The position numbers and the translations under genes were made by a program. This document shows positions 30,200 to 39,930 of a stretch of DNA of 64,000 bases, one piece after another. The notes under the pieces are model-generated. The model was not told the DNA's origin. It saw only the letters and a list, made by a program, of their open reading frames with translations, and searched no databases. Position 1 is the stretch's first letter. The number at the start of each line of letters is the position of its first letter. The DNA is from Bactericera cockerelli. Lineage: Eukaryota; Arthropoda; Insecta; Hemiptera; Triozidae. The stretch is from assembly GCA_024516035.1 (NCBI GenBank), contig CM044961.1, positions 31,357,051 through 31,421,050 of the forward strand, read 5' to 3'.

Positions 30200-31090
30200 T
30201 CCTGTAGAGTCCTCCCATCCATTCTTTCTTTATTCCGCTCCTTCTCTTCCTTCTTCTCCTTATCCTGCTCCTCCTCCTCCTCATCCCCCCCTTCTCTATC
30301 TTCTCCTCTTTTCTCTTTCTTCTCCTTCTTCCCCTTCTCTTTCTCCTCTTCCTAATCCTTCTCCTCTTTTGTCTCTTCCTTCTCATTCTTCTCTTCCTTC
30401 CATTCCTACTCTTCCTTCTCCTCCATCGCTTCTTCCCTCAACTCCTCTTTTTCTTTCTTCTCTTCCTTCTATTTCTCATCTTCTTTATCCTTCTCATCTG
30501 TTTTCCCCTTCTCCTCTTTTGTCTTTTCCTTCCAGTTCGTCTCTTCCTTCCACTCCTACTCTTCCTTCTCCTACACCTCTTATTCCCTCCACTCCTCTTT
30601 CTTCTCCTTTTCCTGATTCTTCTCCTATTTTGTCTCTTCCTTCTCCTTCATTTTCTTCGTCTCTTCCTTATTTGACCTCATTCCCTTTCTCCATTTTAGA
30701 TTTTTTCATTACTTTTTTTTCTTCTTTCTTCACATCCTTACACCATTCTCTCTACCCTTCTTCTTCTCTTTCATTCTTTCTCTCCTTTTTTCACACACTC
30801 CTCCATTTTCTTTTTACTCTCTTTCTATCCATTCTATCTGTATCTCACTCTTTTTTTCCTCTCCTGATCTATATCTTTCTCTTTCTCTCAATCTGTATCG
30901 CTCTCTTTTTCTCCTCTCACTCTCTGCATTCTCCTCTCCTTCTATCTCTTAGAACTACTTTTCAAATTCTTTCTTCTCTCTTCCACTTATCTCTCTCTCA
31001 CTTTCATAGGTCCAACTCTTTCTCGTTTTATTTCACCCTCTTATTCTTCTCTCTTCCTCTATAATATAAATCATCTCTCTCTCTCCACCT
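30200..31090 (-). repeat. Polypyrimidine-rich island
   Basis: The plus strand is almost all C and T for about 890 bases, with irregular 'cttctcctc' and 'tcttccttc' words. A 297-codon frame spans it but encodes only Ser, Leu, Phe and Pro. No regular period was found. Confidence 0.8.
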
Positions 31091-31499
31091 CATACTCCTC
31101 ATGTGGCTTGCACTCCCTAACTCCCTTGGCTTAATTATGTATGTTCGCTTTAGGAAATGTCTTGTGCAGCGAAAAAAATAACAGCGTGCTTTTTTGATAC
31201 ATCTTTGTACGTACATATTTACCTATATACTCATGTGAGAAAACACATAGATACATACATTCGTGTAAATTTACATGCAGGTACGTGCTTTCTTTGTATT
31301 ATTATATCTTTTGATAATTATATTAAGTATTATATATAATTTGATTTTATAATACATATCTATTTTGTAGATTGTAGATGGTCCAATGTATAAAAAAAAA
31401 GTTTTTTGTTTGGTTTTTTTTTTAATTCGGAGATGTTGTTTTGTTATATTATCAACAATCACTTCAGTATTTGAGTTATAATCTACCATAAAAACGTAC
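31091..31499. other. No gene seen
   Basis: AT-rich spacer between the pyrimidine block at 30200-31090 and the purine block at 31500-32320. Confidence 0.4.
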
Positions 31500-32320
31500 A
31501 GTGGTAATACATGGGACTGTATAGGAAAGGAGAGAGATGAGAAAAGTTGGGATGAGAGAGAAAGAGAGAGAGAGAGAGAGAGGGGGAGAGAGAAAGAGGC
31601 GATAACAAGTAGGAAAGAAGAAAAGATAATGAAAAGAATAGAAGAAGGTGAAATCGAGAAAGAGATAGAAAAGAGACAAAAGGGTAGAGGGAGGGGATAG
31701 AAATTGGAATAGATAGAGATGATTGCAAATAGGAAGAAACTATAAGAGAAGGTAAAGGTAGAAGGAGGAGAAGAGAGGTGAAAAGGGAGAGAAGAATAAC
31801 AAATTCGAGAGGTGGAAAAAAAAGGTGAACTAAAATGACAGGAAAAGAGTGGTGGAAAGGGAGAGAGGAAGAAGAAATTTGAGAGAAGAAAAAATAGAAA
31901 AGGAGAAGGTGTGAAATAGAGAGAATAACAAATAAGAATAAATTTAAAGAGAACGTGAAGGGAGAAAAGAGGAGAGGATATGTGAAAAGAGGAAGCACAA
32001 ATTAGAGAGAAAAAAAGAGAAGTAGAAGAGAGCATTCATTAAAAAAGGTGAAATAAAAAGAGAGAGAAGAAGATAACTAAAGAAGGAGGAGAAGAGTGGT
32101 GGAAAGGGAGAGAGGAAGAAGAAATTTAAGATAAGGAAAAATAGAGAAGGAGAGAATGTGAAATAGAGAGAATAACAAATTGGAAGAAATTAAAAGAGAA
32201 TGTAAAGGGAGAAAGAAGAGAGGATATGTGAAAAGGGAGAGAGGAAACACAAATTAGAGAGAAAAAAAGAGAAGTAGAAATATAGAGAGAGCGTGAGAGA
32301 GAGAGCATTCATAAATAAAT
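31500..32320 (+). repeat. Polypurine-rich island with a ~247-bp tandem duplication
   Basis: The plus strand is mostly A and G. 'gagtggtggaaagggagaga' occurs at 31847 and 32094, and 'gtgaaatagagagaataac' near 31909 and 32158, so about 240 bases are duplicated in tandem with a period near 247. Long minus-strand open frames are repeat translations. Confidence 0.8.
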
Positions 32321-32449
32321 TAGTGAGTAAACTGATAACCCAGTAATGACCCTATTGTTTTCACATGAGGGTGAGAGAGGGAGGGAGTGTGAAAATTTCA
32401 TCAAATATTCAAACCCTTAGCCTCCTATTTACTCCCTTTTTTCTGTTCT

Positions 32450-32473
32450 CTCTTTCTCTCTCTCTCTCTCTCA

Positions 32474-32511
<38 letters not shown>

Positions 32512-32512
32512 C
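32450..32512 (+). repeat. (CT)n microsatellite
   Basis: CT dinucleotide repeat with small interruptions. Confidence 0.9.
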
Positions 32513-32858
32513 CTTCCTCCCTCTTTCATATCGTTTTGAAATTTTCATATTTTTTTTAACTTGAAAAAAATTGTCCGTATTTTTTATTGTTTGTACTTTG
32601 TGATTCCTTGCTCTATGTCATTGATTGCAAATTGATGTACAGCAAGTAAAAACTTTATGAGAAAGCAAAGTCCGACCTTGTTTTAGCGAGCGAACTCCTA
32701 GCTTGATGGTCGGCGATTCGAGTCCAAATGAGTGGAAATTTCCCAACATCCATCATTATCGCAGCCCAACACATCACAGCCCATCATATATTTGGGATAA
32801 GTGACGGTCTTTTCTTATGTGTAGATACTCCTTGGGATCCCATCTTATAATTCGGCCC

Positions 32859-33050
32859 TAAGGTTCGAATTATGAAACAGGATAAAATATCTAGGATTTG
32901 TTAATCCAAGCCACTATCACTTAGTAGCTGAGATGTATGCGCTGTGATTGGTTGAAATTCCCACTAGAGGGCGTGTTGAGAAAGAAACAGATTAGGTTGA
33001 TCCTATTTTGGATTAGATTAAACCAATCTAGTTTCATAATTCGGGCTTAA
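32859..33050. mobile_element. Small element with 20-bp inverted ends (MITE F)
   Basis: Left end 'taaggttcgaattatgaaac' (32859-32878) is the near reverse complement of 'gtttcataattcgggcttaa' (33031-33050). The ~190-base body has no coding content. A target duplication could not be fixed with confidence, so the superfamily is open. Confidence 0.6.
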
Positions 33051-33301
33051 AACCCACATTTACAAACCATAATAGCAGACTTTTTGAAAATTTAGTTCGA
33101 GGGAAATTTGAAACACTGTATAGATCAGCAGATCGGAATTTATTGATGGAATTTTGCTCTGAATTTATGTTAGAATTTTCACAAGGTATATTGCCATACT
33201 ATTTAACTTTACCTGGCGACACGAAGTCGGGAAAGTTTGTAGTATATTATCACATTCTGTTTCATTTCTATACAGAATTTCATTGAAAAGAGACAAAGAC
33301 A

Positions 33302-33307
<6 letters not shown>

Positions 33308-33347
<40 letters not shown>
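33308..33347 (+). repeat. (GA)n microsatellite
   Basis: About 40 bases of uninterrupted GA repeat. Confidence 0.9.
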
Positions 33348-33350
<3 letters not shown>

Positions 33351-33404
33351 CAAAAAACAGACATTTAGTTCTAGCTGCAGCGTTCTGTGAGATTTCAAAT
33401 TTTA

Positions 33405-33433
33405 TTTTACTAGGACAAAAAGTCCTAGTAAAA
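33405..33433. repeat. Perfect hairpin, 12-bp arms
   Basis: 'ttttactaggac' (33405-33416), five A, then 'gtcctagtaaaa' (33422-33433). No T-run or gene nearby supports a terminator role. Confidence 0.8.
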
Positions 33434-34109
33434 GAAGTAAAATAAGAATTTTCTGTTACATATTATATTTAGCTATTTAGCATATTATCATGAGAATATT
33501 TAGCTTGCTAATAACTTAGTGAAAATAACGTTATCAATAAGTAAAAGTTGTGTGTACTTACATACATTTAGCAGGCACGGGATTAATTACCCATTGGACA
33601 ATTGGACATAATATAAAAATTGTTATAAAATAAAAGAAACGCTTTCTGAATTTCAAATTCAGCTATTAAAATCAACCAACACTCGGCATTGCAATCAATT
33701 TTTTTCAGCAAAATGTAATTTCTAAATTGAAATTGATGGAATCCATATGAGTCGTTGTTTTAGGATAACTTAGAAAATGGTGTTGAATTCAATATTATTT
33801 TAATGAAAAGAAATAACATGCTTTCCAATGAGTTATTTAAAACAAAACTTGGAAAAAAACTTTAAATTTATTTATAATTAGGTATTTATAAATGACATAA
33901 TTTATCATTACAGGAGGCTTAACAACCTAAGTCCATCGTAAATTCCGAGAAATGTTTTATATCCGTCCCCACACATTGAAAAGTTTTCTTTACCCATGCC
34001 TGATACGACAAAAGTTCAAAGAATTCCAAACTTAACTTGTTGGAAATAAAATATGAAAATTCAATTTGGAAATATTCATACAGTGCTTGTGTATTATTTT
34101 CTGCCTCTT
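33434..34109. other. AT-rich, no gene seen
   Basis: No repeat copies or coding signal recognised. Confidence 0.4.
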
Positions 34110-34315
34110 TCCTCCATTCCCCCAACCTCCTTGTTCCGTTTACTTTTCCTAAAACATCTCGTCTCCTCCACTCCCCCCAACCTCCTTGTTCAGTTTACTT
34201 TTCCTAAACCTTCTCGTCTGCTCCACTTTTTCCAACCTCCTTGTAGCACTTCACTTCTCATACTCCTAGTCTCCTCTATATCTTCCAAACTCCTTGTGAC
34301 GTTACTCTCCTTTGA
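34110..34315 (+). repeat. Degenerate ~57-bp tandem repeat, about 4 copies
   Basis: Repeated blocks of 'ccaacctccttgtt', 'gtttacttttcctaaa' and 'tctcgtctcctccact', decaying towards the right. The 140-codon frame through it (34053-34475) is therefore not a gene. Confidence 0.75.
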
Positions 34316-34588
34316 AATTTCTCTCTCTCCCTTGGGGCAAGGATTTAGGGTTTTTAAGTACTTACATAATACCGATGTTATTAAACTTTGGAAGTTTTTG
34401 AAGCATTTCATTTCAGCGTTTCAATTTTCGCATATATTTAGGGCTCGTTTATCAATTATGTATGTACAATATTAAATAGGTTGAGAAATTTCTGACAAGC
34501 ACTAATCAGCAAAATTAGTGCTGATTATCAATGATATTTTAATAATCAAATTCGATCAAGTAAAAAATATTTAAAAAAAAGGTGAGTG

Positions 34589-34735
34589 TTTGTTTCACAG
34601 CCTTTTATATTTCGTAGCCATGAAACAGCTACTATAGACGCTTGTGGTCTGTGTTGTAGCACTTGTAGCTTGCCCATACCGTAGTGTGCCTCCCCTGTGA
34701 TGTGCGAGAAGTGACATAATACTTCCCATTGTCTA
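34589..34735 (-). repeat. SINE family B body (copy B4)
   Basis: The plus strand reads 'cacagccttttatatttcgt', 'agacgcttgtggtctgtgtt', 'tgtgcctcccctgtgatgtg' and 'gagaagtgacataatacttc'. The head is missing. Confidence 0.65.
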
Positions 34736-34889
34736 TTGGATAAATGACTGATTAGTTTGTTGATTAGTGTAATGCTCTCCACTCAGCGACAGTTTAGCAA
34801 CAGTGGAAACATGATGTTTACACATGGTATGTACGAGCTCCCTGATTGGTGGAATCAAAAATGGACAAAAACAAGGACGAACGCAAAAC

Positions 34890-35060
34890 GACGCAACCTT
34901 TTTTTTATTACTCTTTTTGTTATAACTGTGATATATCTTGTGATTTTTTAAGGGTTATTTTGTAACCTATGTTGTGTCATATTTTTTTGACTTGTTTTCT
35001 GTGTGTAAATATGAGCTAAGCTCGTGAATTTACACCCGTCCTGCGAACATTTATTATTTA
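34890..35060 (+). repeat. Retroposon 3' tail, family H
   Basis: Reads 'atatgagctaagctcgtgaa', 'tttacacccgtcctgcgaac' and then att-rich DNA, related to 5700-5795. Confidence 0.4.
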
Positions 35061-35250
35061 TTCAAATAGATTTTCTTTAAATTTTAAATAAGACTTTAAT
35101 TTTGTTGGTCCAAACAAAACTTTTTCCTTTTGATAATATTGCCTCCCCCCGTTACTTCTCCACTAACTCTCTCCCACTCTTTTTCCACCTCACAATCTTC
35201 TCTACTTACCCCCTTACTCTCTCTCACTCTTTCCCTCCCTCCTCTAACTC

Positions 35251-35252
35251 TA

Positions 35253-35337
<85 letters not shown>
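35251..35337 (+). repeat. (CT)n microsatellite
   Basis: About 85 bases, mostly pure CT. Preceded by CT-rich DNA from 35150. Confidence 0.93.
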
Positions 35338-35340
<3 letters not shown>

Positions 35341-35536
35341 TTCACCTCCATGCTTCATTATCCATATCGTAGCACCTCCATTATTGCATACCAACACACT
35401 CGTCTGATTGGAAAAAAAACGCAAAGGGTAACATAAAAATACTTTTAGGGAAATGAAAAACACAAGAAGACACGACTTGCAAAGACTCTGAAACACAGGA
35501 GCTTAGACGACTAGACTACAATGCTACCACTGAAGA

Positions 35537-35832
35537 GAGCACGAATAGCTTAGTGGTAAGATACTCGCTTGCCATGCGGAAGGTCCCGGGTTCGAACACC
35601 CGCGTCGCCAAAAATTTTACATTCAAAATTTCGTTACAGTTGTGTAAGGGATACCTTCTGGTGAGCTCGTGTTGACCCAGCACCTAAATACATAGGAAGT
35701 ATTCTGTCATGTCGGGCCCATCAGAGGGGAGACACACAACGAGATGGGCAGGCTAAAACACAGACCCCAAGTGTCTACAGTAGCTCCTATTCCATTACTA
35801 CAAAATAAAAAGGCTGTGACTCAATCTTTTTT
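35537..35832 (+). repeat. tRNA-Gly-like SINE, family B, best complete copy (B5)
   Basis: The head (35540-35612) reads 'cgaatagcttagtggtaaga', 'tactcgcttgccatgcggaa', 'ggtcccgggttcgaacaccc'. The GCC anticodon-like loop 'ttgccat' sits on a CGC/GCG stem and the T loop is 'ttcgaac'. Mismatches in the anticodon, T and acceptor stems argue against a working tRNA. The body holds 'gtgtaagggataccttctgg', 'tgagctcgtgttgacccagc', 'gaagtattctgtcatgtcgg' and ends 'aaaaggctgtgactcaatct'. A and B boxes are present, so it could have been transcribed by RNA polymerase III. Confidence 0.75.
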
Positions 35833-35939
35833 AAAAAAATATGTGTTCCACCTATAATAATCTTCAGTAAATGGGTTCCATGGCTGCTGATTGAGACAAA
35901 AAATATATGAACCACTTTAGGAATTCAAAATAGATGTTG

Positions 35940-36240
35940 AAAGTCAAATACACTGCCAATTATGGACACAATAGGTACTTTTTTTAATATTTATTAGGTA
36001 GAACAAAAAATATATACAGTAGAACACAATGAAATATAAAGAAAAACAAAAAGATTAAACAAATATACAAGAAGGGAAAAAAAAGAGAGAAATGTCCTAC
36101 CTAAAGGGTGGGGTTATTGCCTGTGGCAATCTCTTCCACCCAACGTACTTCCTCATTAATGGTTCACATTGTTGTGTACACTTGCCAATAAATTTTTTCG
36201 ACTTTCCATTATAGCTATATTCTGAGATTTCTTCACTAAA
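35940..36240 (+). repeat. Repeat K split by a family G retroposon
   Basis: 'cactgccaattatggacaca' at about 35951 belongs to repeat K, which continues at 36146 with 'acttcctcattaatggttca'. Between them lies a reversed G copy (35976-36145). 'gtactt' occurs at both junctions (near 35970 and 36145), a possible short target duplication. Confidence 0.6.
35976..36145 (-). repeat. Retroposon 3' tail, family G (minus strand)
   Basis: The plus strand reads 'tttttttaatatttattagg' at the tail side and 'ggggttattgcctgtggcaa', 'tctcttccacccaac' at the other. This is the reverse complement of the family G order. Confidence 0.65.
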
Positions 36241-36633
36241 TCACTTGTATTAAAAAAAAAAAAAAAAAATAGAAAATAGAAAAGAAAAAAAAAAAAATAT
36301 TGCAACAATATCGACAACTGTTATTCACCACTAGTTCAAAGTTGGCATTGGAGTGACCTCAGAAGTTTCTTCTTCCGTTCAGGGCTTCTTATGAGTTCCA
36401 AAAAAAATCCAAGACCACCCATTTTCAACCACCACCTGTCCAAACACAGTTTCGTTCACTCGGAAACATTTTGTCATTATGTTAGTGAATAATAAATGAC
36501 ACTATCCCGTATATTTTAGTTACTTTAGTGTTATTACTTTGTCTGGCAGCAATATACTGACTGTATGATGAAAGGAAAATGATCTGAGCTCTAAAAAAAA
36601 CGCTGCAAGCTATGATTATTTTGACGAGACCTA
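36241..36633. other. No gene seen
   Basis: Contains an A-rich run (36255-36298) and otherwise unremarkable DNA. Confidence 0.4.
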
Positions 36634-36635
36634 TA

Positions 36636-37526
36636 CAGGGTCTTCATAAAGTCTCACCCAGGCCAAGGTTTCTCGAAAACGACTCAGAATATCAAAAAAA
36701 ACGCAAAAACCCGTATTCCTTTATATTTAGGGGGATTGATTTTCAGCCAAAAAATTTTTGCCTACACGGCCCCAGTCAGGCTGGGCATGGACCAACTTTA
36801 AAATCTTAAATAGAATGGTATGTCTTGTGGCATATTGTTTTAAAGGTCTTATAGAGAGAAGTTCATTACAATAAATTTCAGTGTGCTATAACTTACCGTT
36901 CTCGAGATACAGGGTCGGACGTCCTGCGTAATATCCATATATTTTGACCTATAACTCGTTAACGGTAAATTATGGAAAAAAATTTCTGGTTAATAATAAC
37001 TCCTTATGGCAAGAACTTTCGAACAAGTTAAAACTTGATTTGTTTTTTTTTTAATTAAATTTTTTTCGACTGTTCGTCCGGCTGGCTGACGAAACCGACC
37101 AGAAACTAACATCAACAGAGTATGTCGAATTATAACTTGTTCGAAAGGTCTTGTCATAAGGAGTTATTATTAACAATAAAAATTTTCTCCATAATTTACG
37201 GTTAACGAGTTATGGGTCAAAATATATGGATATTACGCAGGACGTCCGACCCTGTATCTCGAGAACGGTAAGTCGTAGCACACTGAAATTTATTGTATTG
37301 AACTTCTCTCAATAAGACCTTTAAAACAATATGCCACAAAACATACCATTCTATTTAAGATTTTAAAGTTGGTCCATGCCCAGCCTGATTGGGGCCGTGT
37401 AGGCAAAAAAAAATTGGCTGAAAATCAATCCTCCTATATATAAAGGAATACGGGTTTTTGCGTTTTTTGATATTCTGAGTCGTTTTCGAGAAACCTAGGC
37501 CTGGGTGAGACTTTATGAAGACCCTG
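36636..37526. mobile_element. Mariner-type fold-back element (FB3)
   Basis: 891 bases flanked by TA (36634-36635 and 37527-37528). The arms are about 430 bases each, start 'cagggtcttcataaagtctc', and match with only scattered substitutions. The loop near 37070-37100 holds 'gttcgtccggctggctgacg'. Internal words include 'tgtatctcgagaacggtaag' and 'cctgcgtaatatccatatat'. No coding remnant. The palindrome covers nearly the whole element. Confidence 0.92.
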
Positions 37527-37528
37527 TA

Positions 37529-37910
37529 TATATTCCCTCTTTAATTATTTATTTTCTTCAAACTTTAATATTCTTCAAAAAAAAAAGGAAGCCCAAAAAA
37601 AGGACTGCACTTTAGACTCTGAGTCTAATTTTAATATTGCAATTTTCTGTTATTTTGAGGTAGTTTATTTTCAATTACTGCTATGGTTGCCTAGGGCAGG
37701 GGTCTAAGGTAGGCCCATTTATTTAACAAATAATTCAGCTGCAGTAGTGGGTAGTTTTAGCTCTTGAGACCAATTTTTTAAATAGCAATCAACTTATCTG
37801 AGATACATATTTCGCATGGTGCCCTCTGATTGGTGGAAAATCCTTGCTGGTGATGACTTTCCACTAATTACAGCGCACCATTAGATGTATAATAAAAGTT
37901 ACATAAAAAC
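37529..37910. other. No gene seen
   Basis: Includes 'cagggg'-type sequence at 37696 that could be one tip of a small DNA element, but no partner end was found. Confidence 0.35.
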
Positions 37911-38053
37911 AGTTATCATATTTGTGTCAATCATTGGCGTGATATCATAACTACTCAAACTCGCTTTACTAAATCTACGCCGAAACCGGGACTTGAACCA
38001 CCGATCTCCAGGTTACAAGTCCGCTACCTTATCGATCAAGCTACCGAGGTCGG
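37911..38053 (-). repeat. tRNA-derived SINE, family A (copy A5)
   Basis: Full-length reverse copy. The plus strand runs from 'agttatcatatttgtgtcaa' through 'gaaaccgggacttgaaccac' to 'gatcaagctaccgaggtcgg'. The B box complement 'gggacttgaacc' is intact. Confidence 0.8.
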
Positions 38054-38276
38054 AAATATCTCATTAAAGGGATGGTTTTAACTAATCCTCGTTGCAATCC
38101 TGTTTAGTAATCCTCGTAATTTGGAGTTTTGTTGGTTTGCTTCTAAGCTATCCATTTTCAGTGAGATCTCCAGGGCGCGCTCTTCCACCCAACCTGTCTT
38201 TCCATCCTTTCTTTCAACCAGTTACATTTTGCGCACTAAGTTATTATATTTTAAATACAGTCGAACCCAAGTATAA

Positions 38277-38896
38277 TGCCGGGTCCACACAAGCGAACAT
38301 TGTTAGCTAACAATGTTCGCGAACAATGTTCGCTAACAATGTTCGCTAACAATGTTATTTCAAAAAAGTCCTAAAAACATTTTCCAATAACAAATTATGT
38401 TATTAGACCTATGTTCGCTAACAATGTTATTTGGATGTTTTTCTCCTCTCGCTGTCTGCACCTACCCTCCCCCCTTCCTCCACTTCAGTATTTCTTTCTT
38501 CCCGTACAGTGTTTAAGCTTCCTTGTGCTTACCTGCTTATTTAGTAATTTTATTTTGCCAAGTTTTTTGAAACTAGCTTATTTATTTAAAATGGAAGATT
38601 GGCACAAAGAAAAATGTTTGGACTTAATCAAGGCTTTTCAAGAGTATGAATGAGTGTTTGTATAAGATAGATTGCAAGGACTATAATAATACCATCAAGA
38701 AGAAGGATGCTCTTCTTGTATTAGCCAAAATGGTTTGCGTTCAAAGCAATGTTATTCAAGTTACTTCAGTGTGGACGGCTTTGCTGAACATTCAGAATAA
38801 CATTGTTCGGATAACATTGTTAGCTAACAATGTTATCCGCACATTTTGTTCGCGAACATTGTTAGCTAACAATGTTCGCTTAGTGTGGACCCGGCA
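38277..38896 (+). mobile_element. PIF/Harbinger-like non-autonomous element
   Basis: 620 bases with inverted tips 'tgccgggtccacac' and its complement. It is flanked by TAA on both sides (38274-38276 and 38897-38899), the 3-bp target duplication typical of PIF/Harbinger. Just inside both ends are several interleaved copies of 'gaacattgttagctaac', themselves palindromic. Removing the element restores the host element. It carries a MADF-like coding fragment at 38591-38733, matching the second protein gene of this superfamily. Confidence 0.85.
38591..38733 (+). pseudogene. MADF-like (Myb/SANT-like) domain start, frameshifted
   Basis: From ATG at 38591 the frame reads 'MEDWHKEKCLDLIKAFQEYE' and stops at TGA. 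In the overlapping +1 frame it continues 'CLYKIDCKDYNNTIKKKDAL' and 'LVLAKM'. Put in order, this resembles the first two helices of a MADF domain ('.LI.....CLY...DY.N...+..A...'). MADF/Myb-like proteins are encoded by PIF/Harbinger elements beside the transposase. The shift lies near 38643-38651. The third helix and the rest are missing, so it is not functional. Confidence 0.6.
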
Positions 38897-39245
38897 TAAG
38901 AGAACTGGATATAGGATAAACCTAAATATACGAGAACAATTTCCAGTTCCAGTTTACCTCTCTCTAAGGGAAAATGAACTCTTTATAAGAGAAACCTCAG
39001 TAGGTAGACAATGAAAAAATCGCGGTCCCTTGATTTCTCTCAATTCCAGGTTCGAATGTACCTATAATAAAAATATGTTAAAAACATCGATATTCCATTT
39101 CTGATGATTTAAAAAGTTTATTCAGAAGATTTCAATAAGATATTTCTTTGTAAACAAAAGTAAATGTACATATGTGTAAGTAAAATGGTCTGATCTGGCC
39201 TTGGTAAGGTTAGAATACCAGTTAAAAGTAAATTTTCATGTTTGG

Positions 39246-39385
39246 GGGCGAAATTAATAGACAAAATCGATACCTTAATGACATAGCTTTAGTTGACTTA
39301 GCCATAGTTTTCCTCATCTAAGACAACACCCAAAATCTAGACTTAGCTCCACAGAGGTATGAAAAAAAATCTATTGATTCCGCCC
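39246..39385. mobile_element. Miniature element E (copy E1), about 140 bp
   Basis: Ends 'gggcgaaattaatagacaaa' and '..tctattgattccgccc' are inverted copies. A second copy at 45124-45253 interrupts a SINE, which shows it is mobile. Both copies share 'cttagc.ccacagaggta' near the right end. Confidence 0.7.
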
Positions 39386-39700
39386 TAGGTTTAGAGGGAT
39401 CGGTTTTACTCAAGTTTGGTAAGTGCTTCCTCTGAGGTCACACAGTATATTTCAAAACTTCAAGTTTAACCGTTTAACTTTCCAACTACCTATCAGCGAA
39501 TGATATGTACAATTAAGTATTTTGTTCAAACTTATAACTTTTTTACCTCTTACAAAATTTAAGGCTTTAATTAAGGGTTTGTATTTTTCTTTCCCCATTA
39601 AAAACTTTGTAGTCTGTTTAGACCATAATTACCAACAATTTATTATGAATATTATTACTATCTATGTTTGAAAATTCGTACTGAAGTAATTGTACAAAAT

Positions 39701-39930
39701 CGCAAGATTAGCTTAGTGGTAATATCCTCGCTTACCATGAGGTTTGTTTGAACCCCACAGGAGGCAAAATTTTATATTCATAATTTGATTAGGTATTTTT
39801 TTTTTTTTGTATTTGTACTTACAGATTAAGTATTTGTAAGAGACACCTCCATTCAAATGAGACACCTTCTGGTGGGCTCTTAATGGGAAGTATTGTGTCA
39901 CTTCTCGCCCCCCATTAGAAGGGAGGCTTA
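39701..39930 (+). repeat. tRNA-Gly-like SINE, family B (copy B6)
   Basis: The head reads 'cgcaagattagcttagtggt', 'aatatcctcgcttaccatga', 'tttgaaccccacaggaggca'. The body is diverged, with 'gagacaccttctggtgggct' and 'gaagtattgtgtcacttctc'. The B box is damaged. Confidence 0.6.

Larger units (their letters stand above)
38258..39058 (+). mobile_element. TA-flanked element interrupted by a Harbinger-like insertion
   Basis: Left tip 'cagtcgaacccaag' at 38258 after TA (38256-38257); right side '..ttccaggttcgaatg' ending 39058 before TA. Without the insert at 38277-38896 and one TAA it reads 'gtataagagaactgg..', matching the order in the element at 22489-22670. It is a second member of that family, about 178 bases without the insert. 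Confidence 0.75.

Noticed and set aside
30171..31064. 297-codon open frame
   Set aside because: It lies in a polypyrimidine block and encodes only Ser, Leu, Phe, Pro and similar residues; low-complexity translation.
33405..33433. Rho-independent terminator
   Set aside because: The hairpin lacks a following T-run and no bacterial gene is present.
35537..35612. A tRNA-Gly(GCC) gene
   Set aside because: The anticodon loop and T loop are good, but the T stem, anticodon stem and acceptor stem have mismatches. The same head continues into a repeated SINE body.
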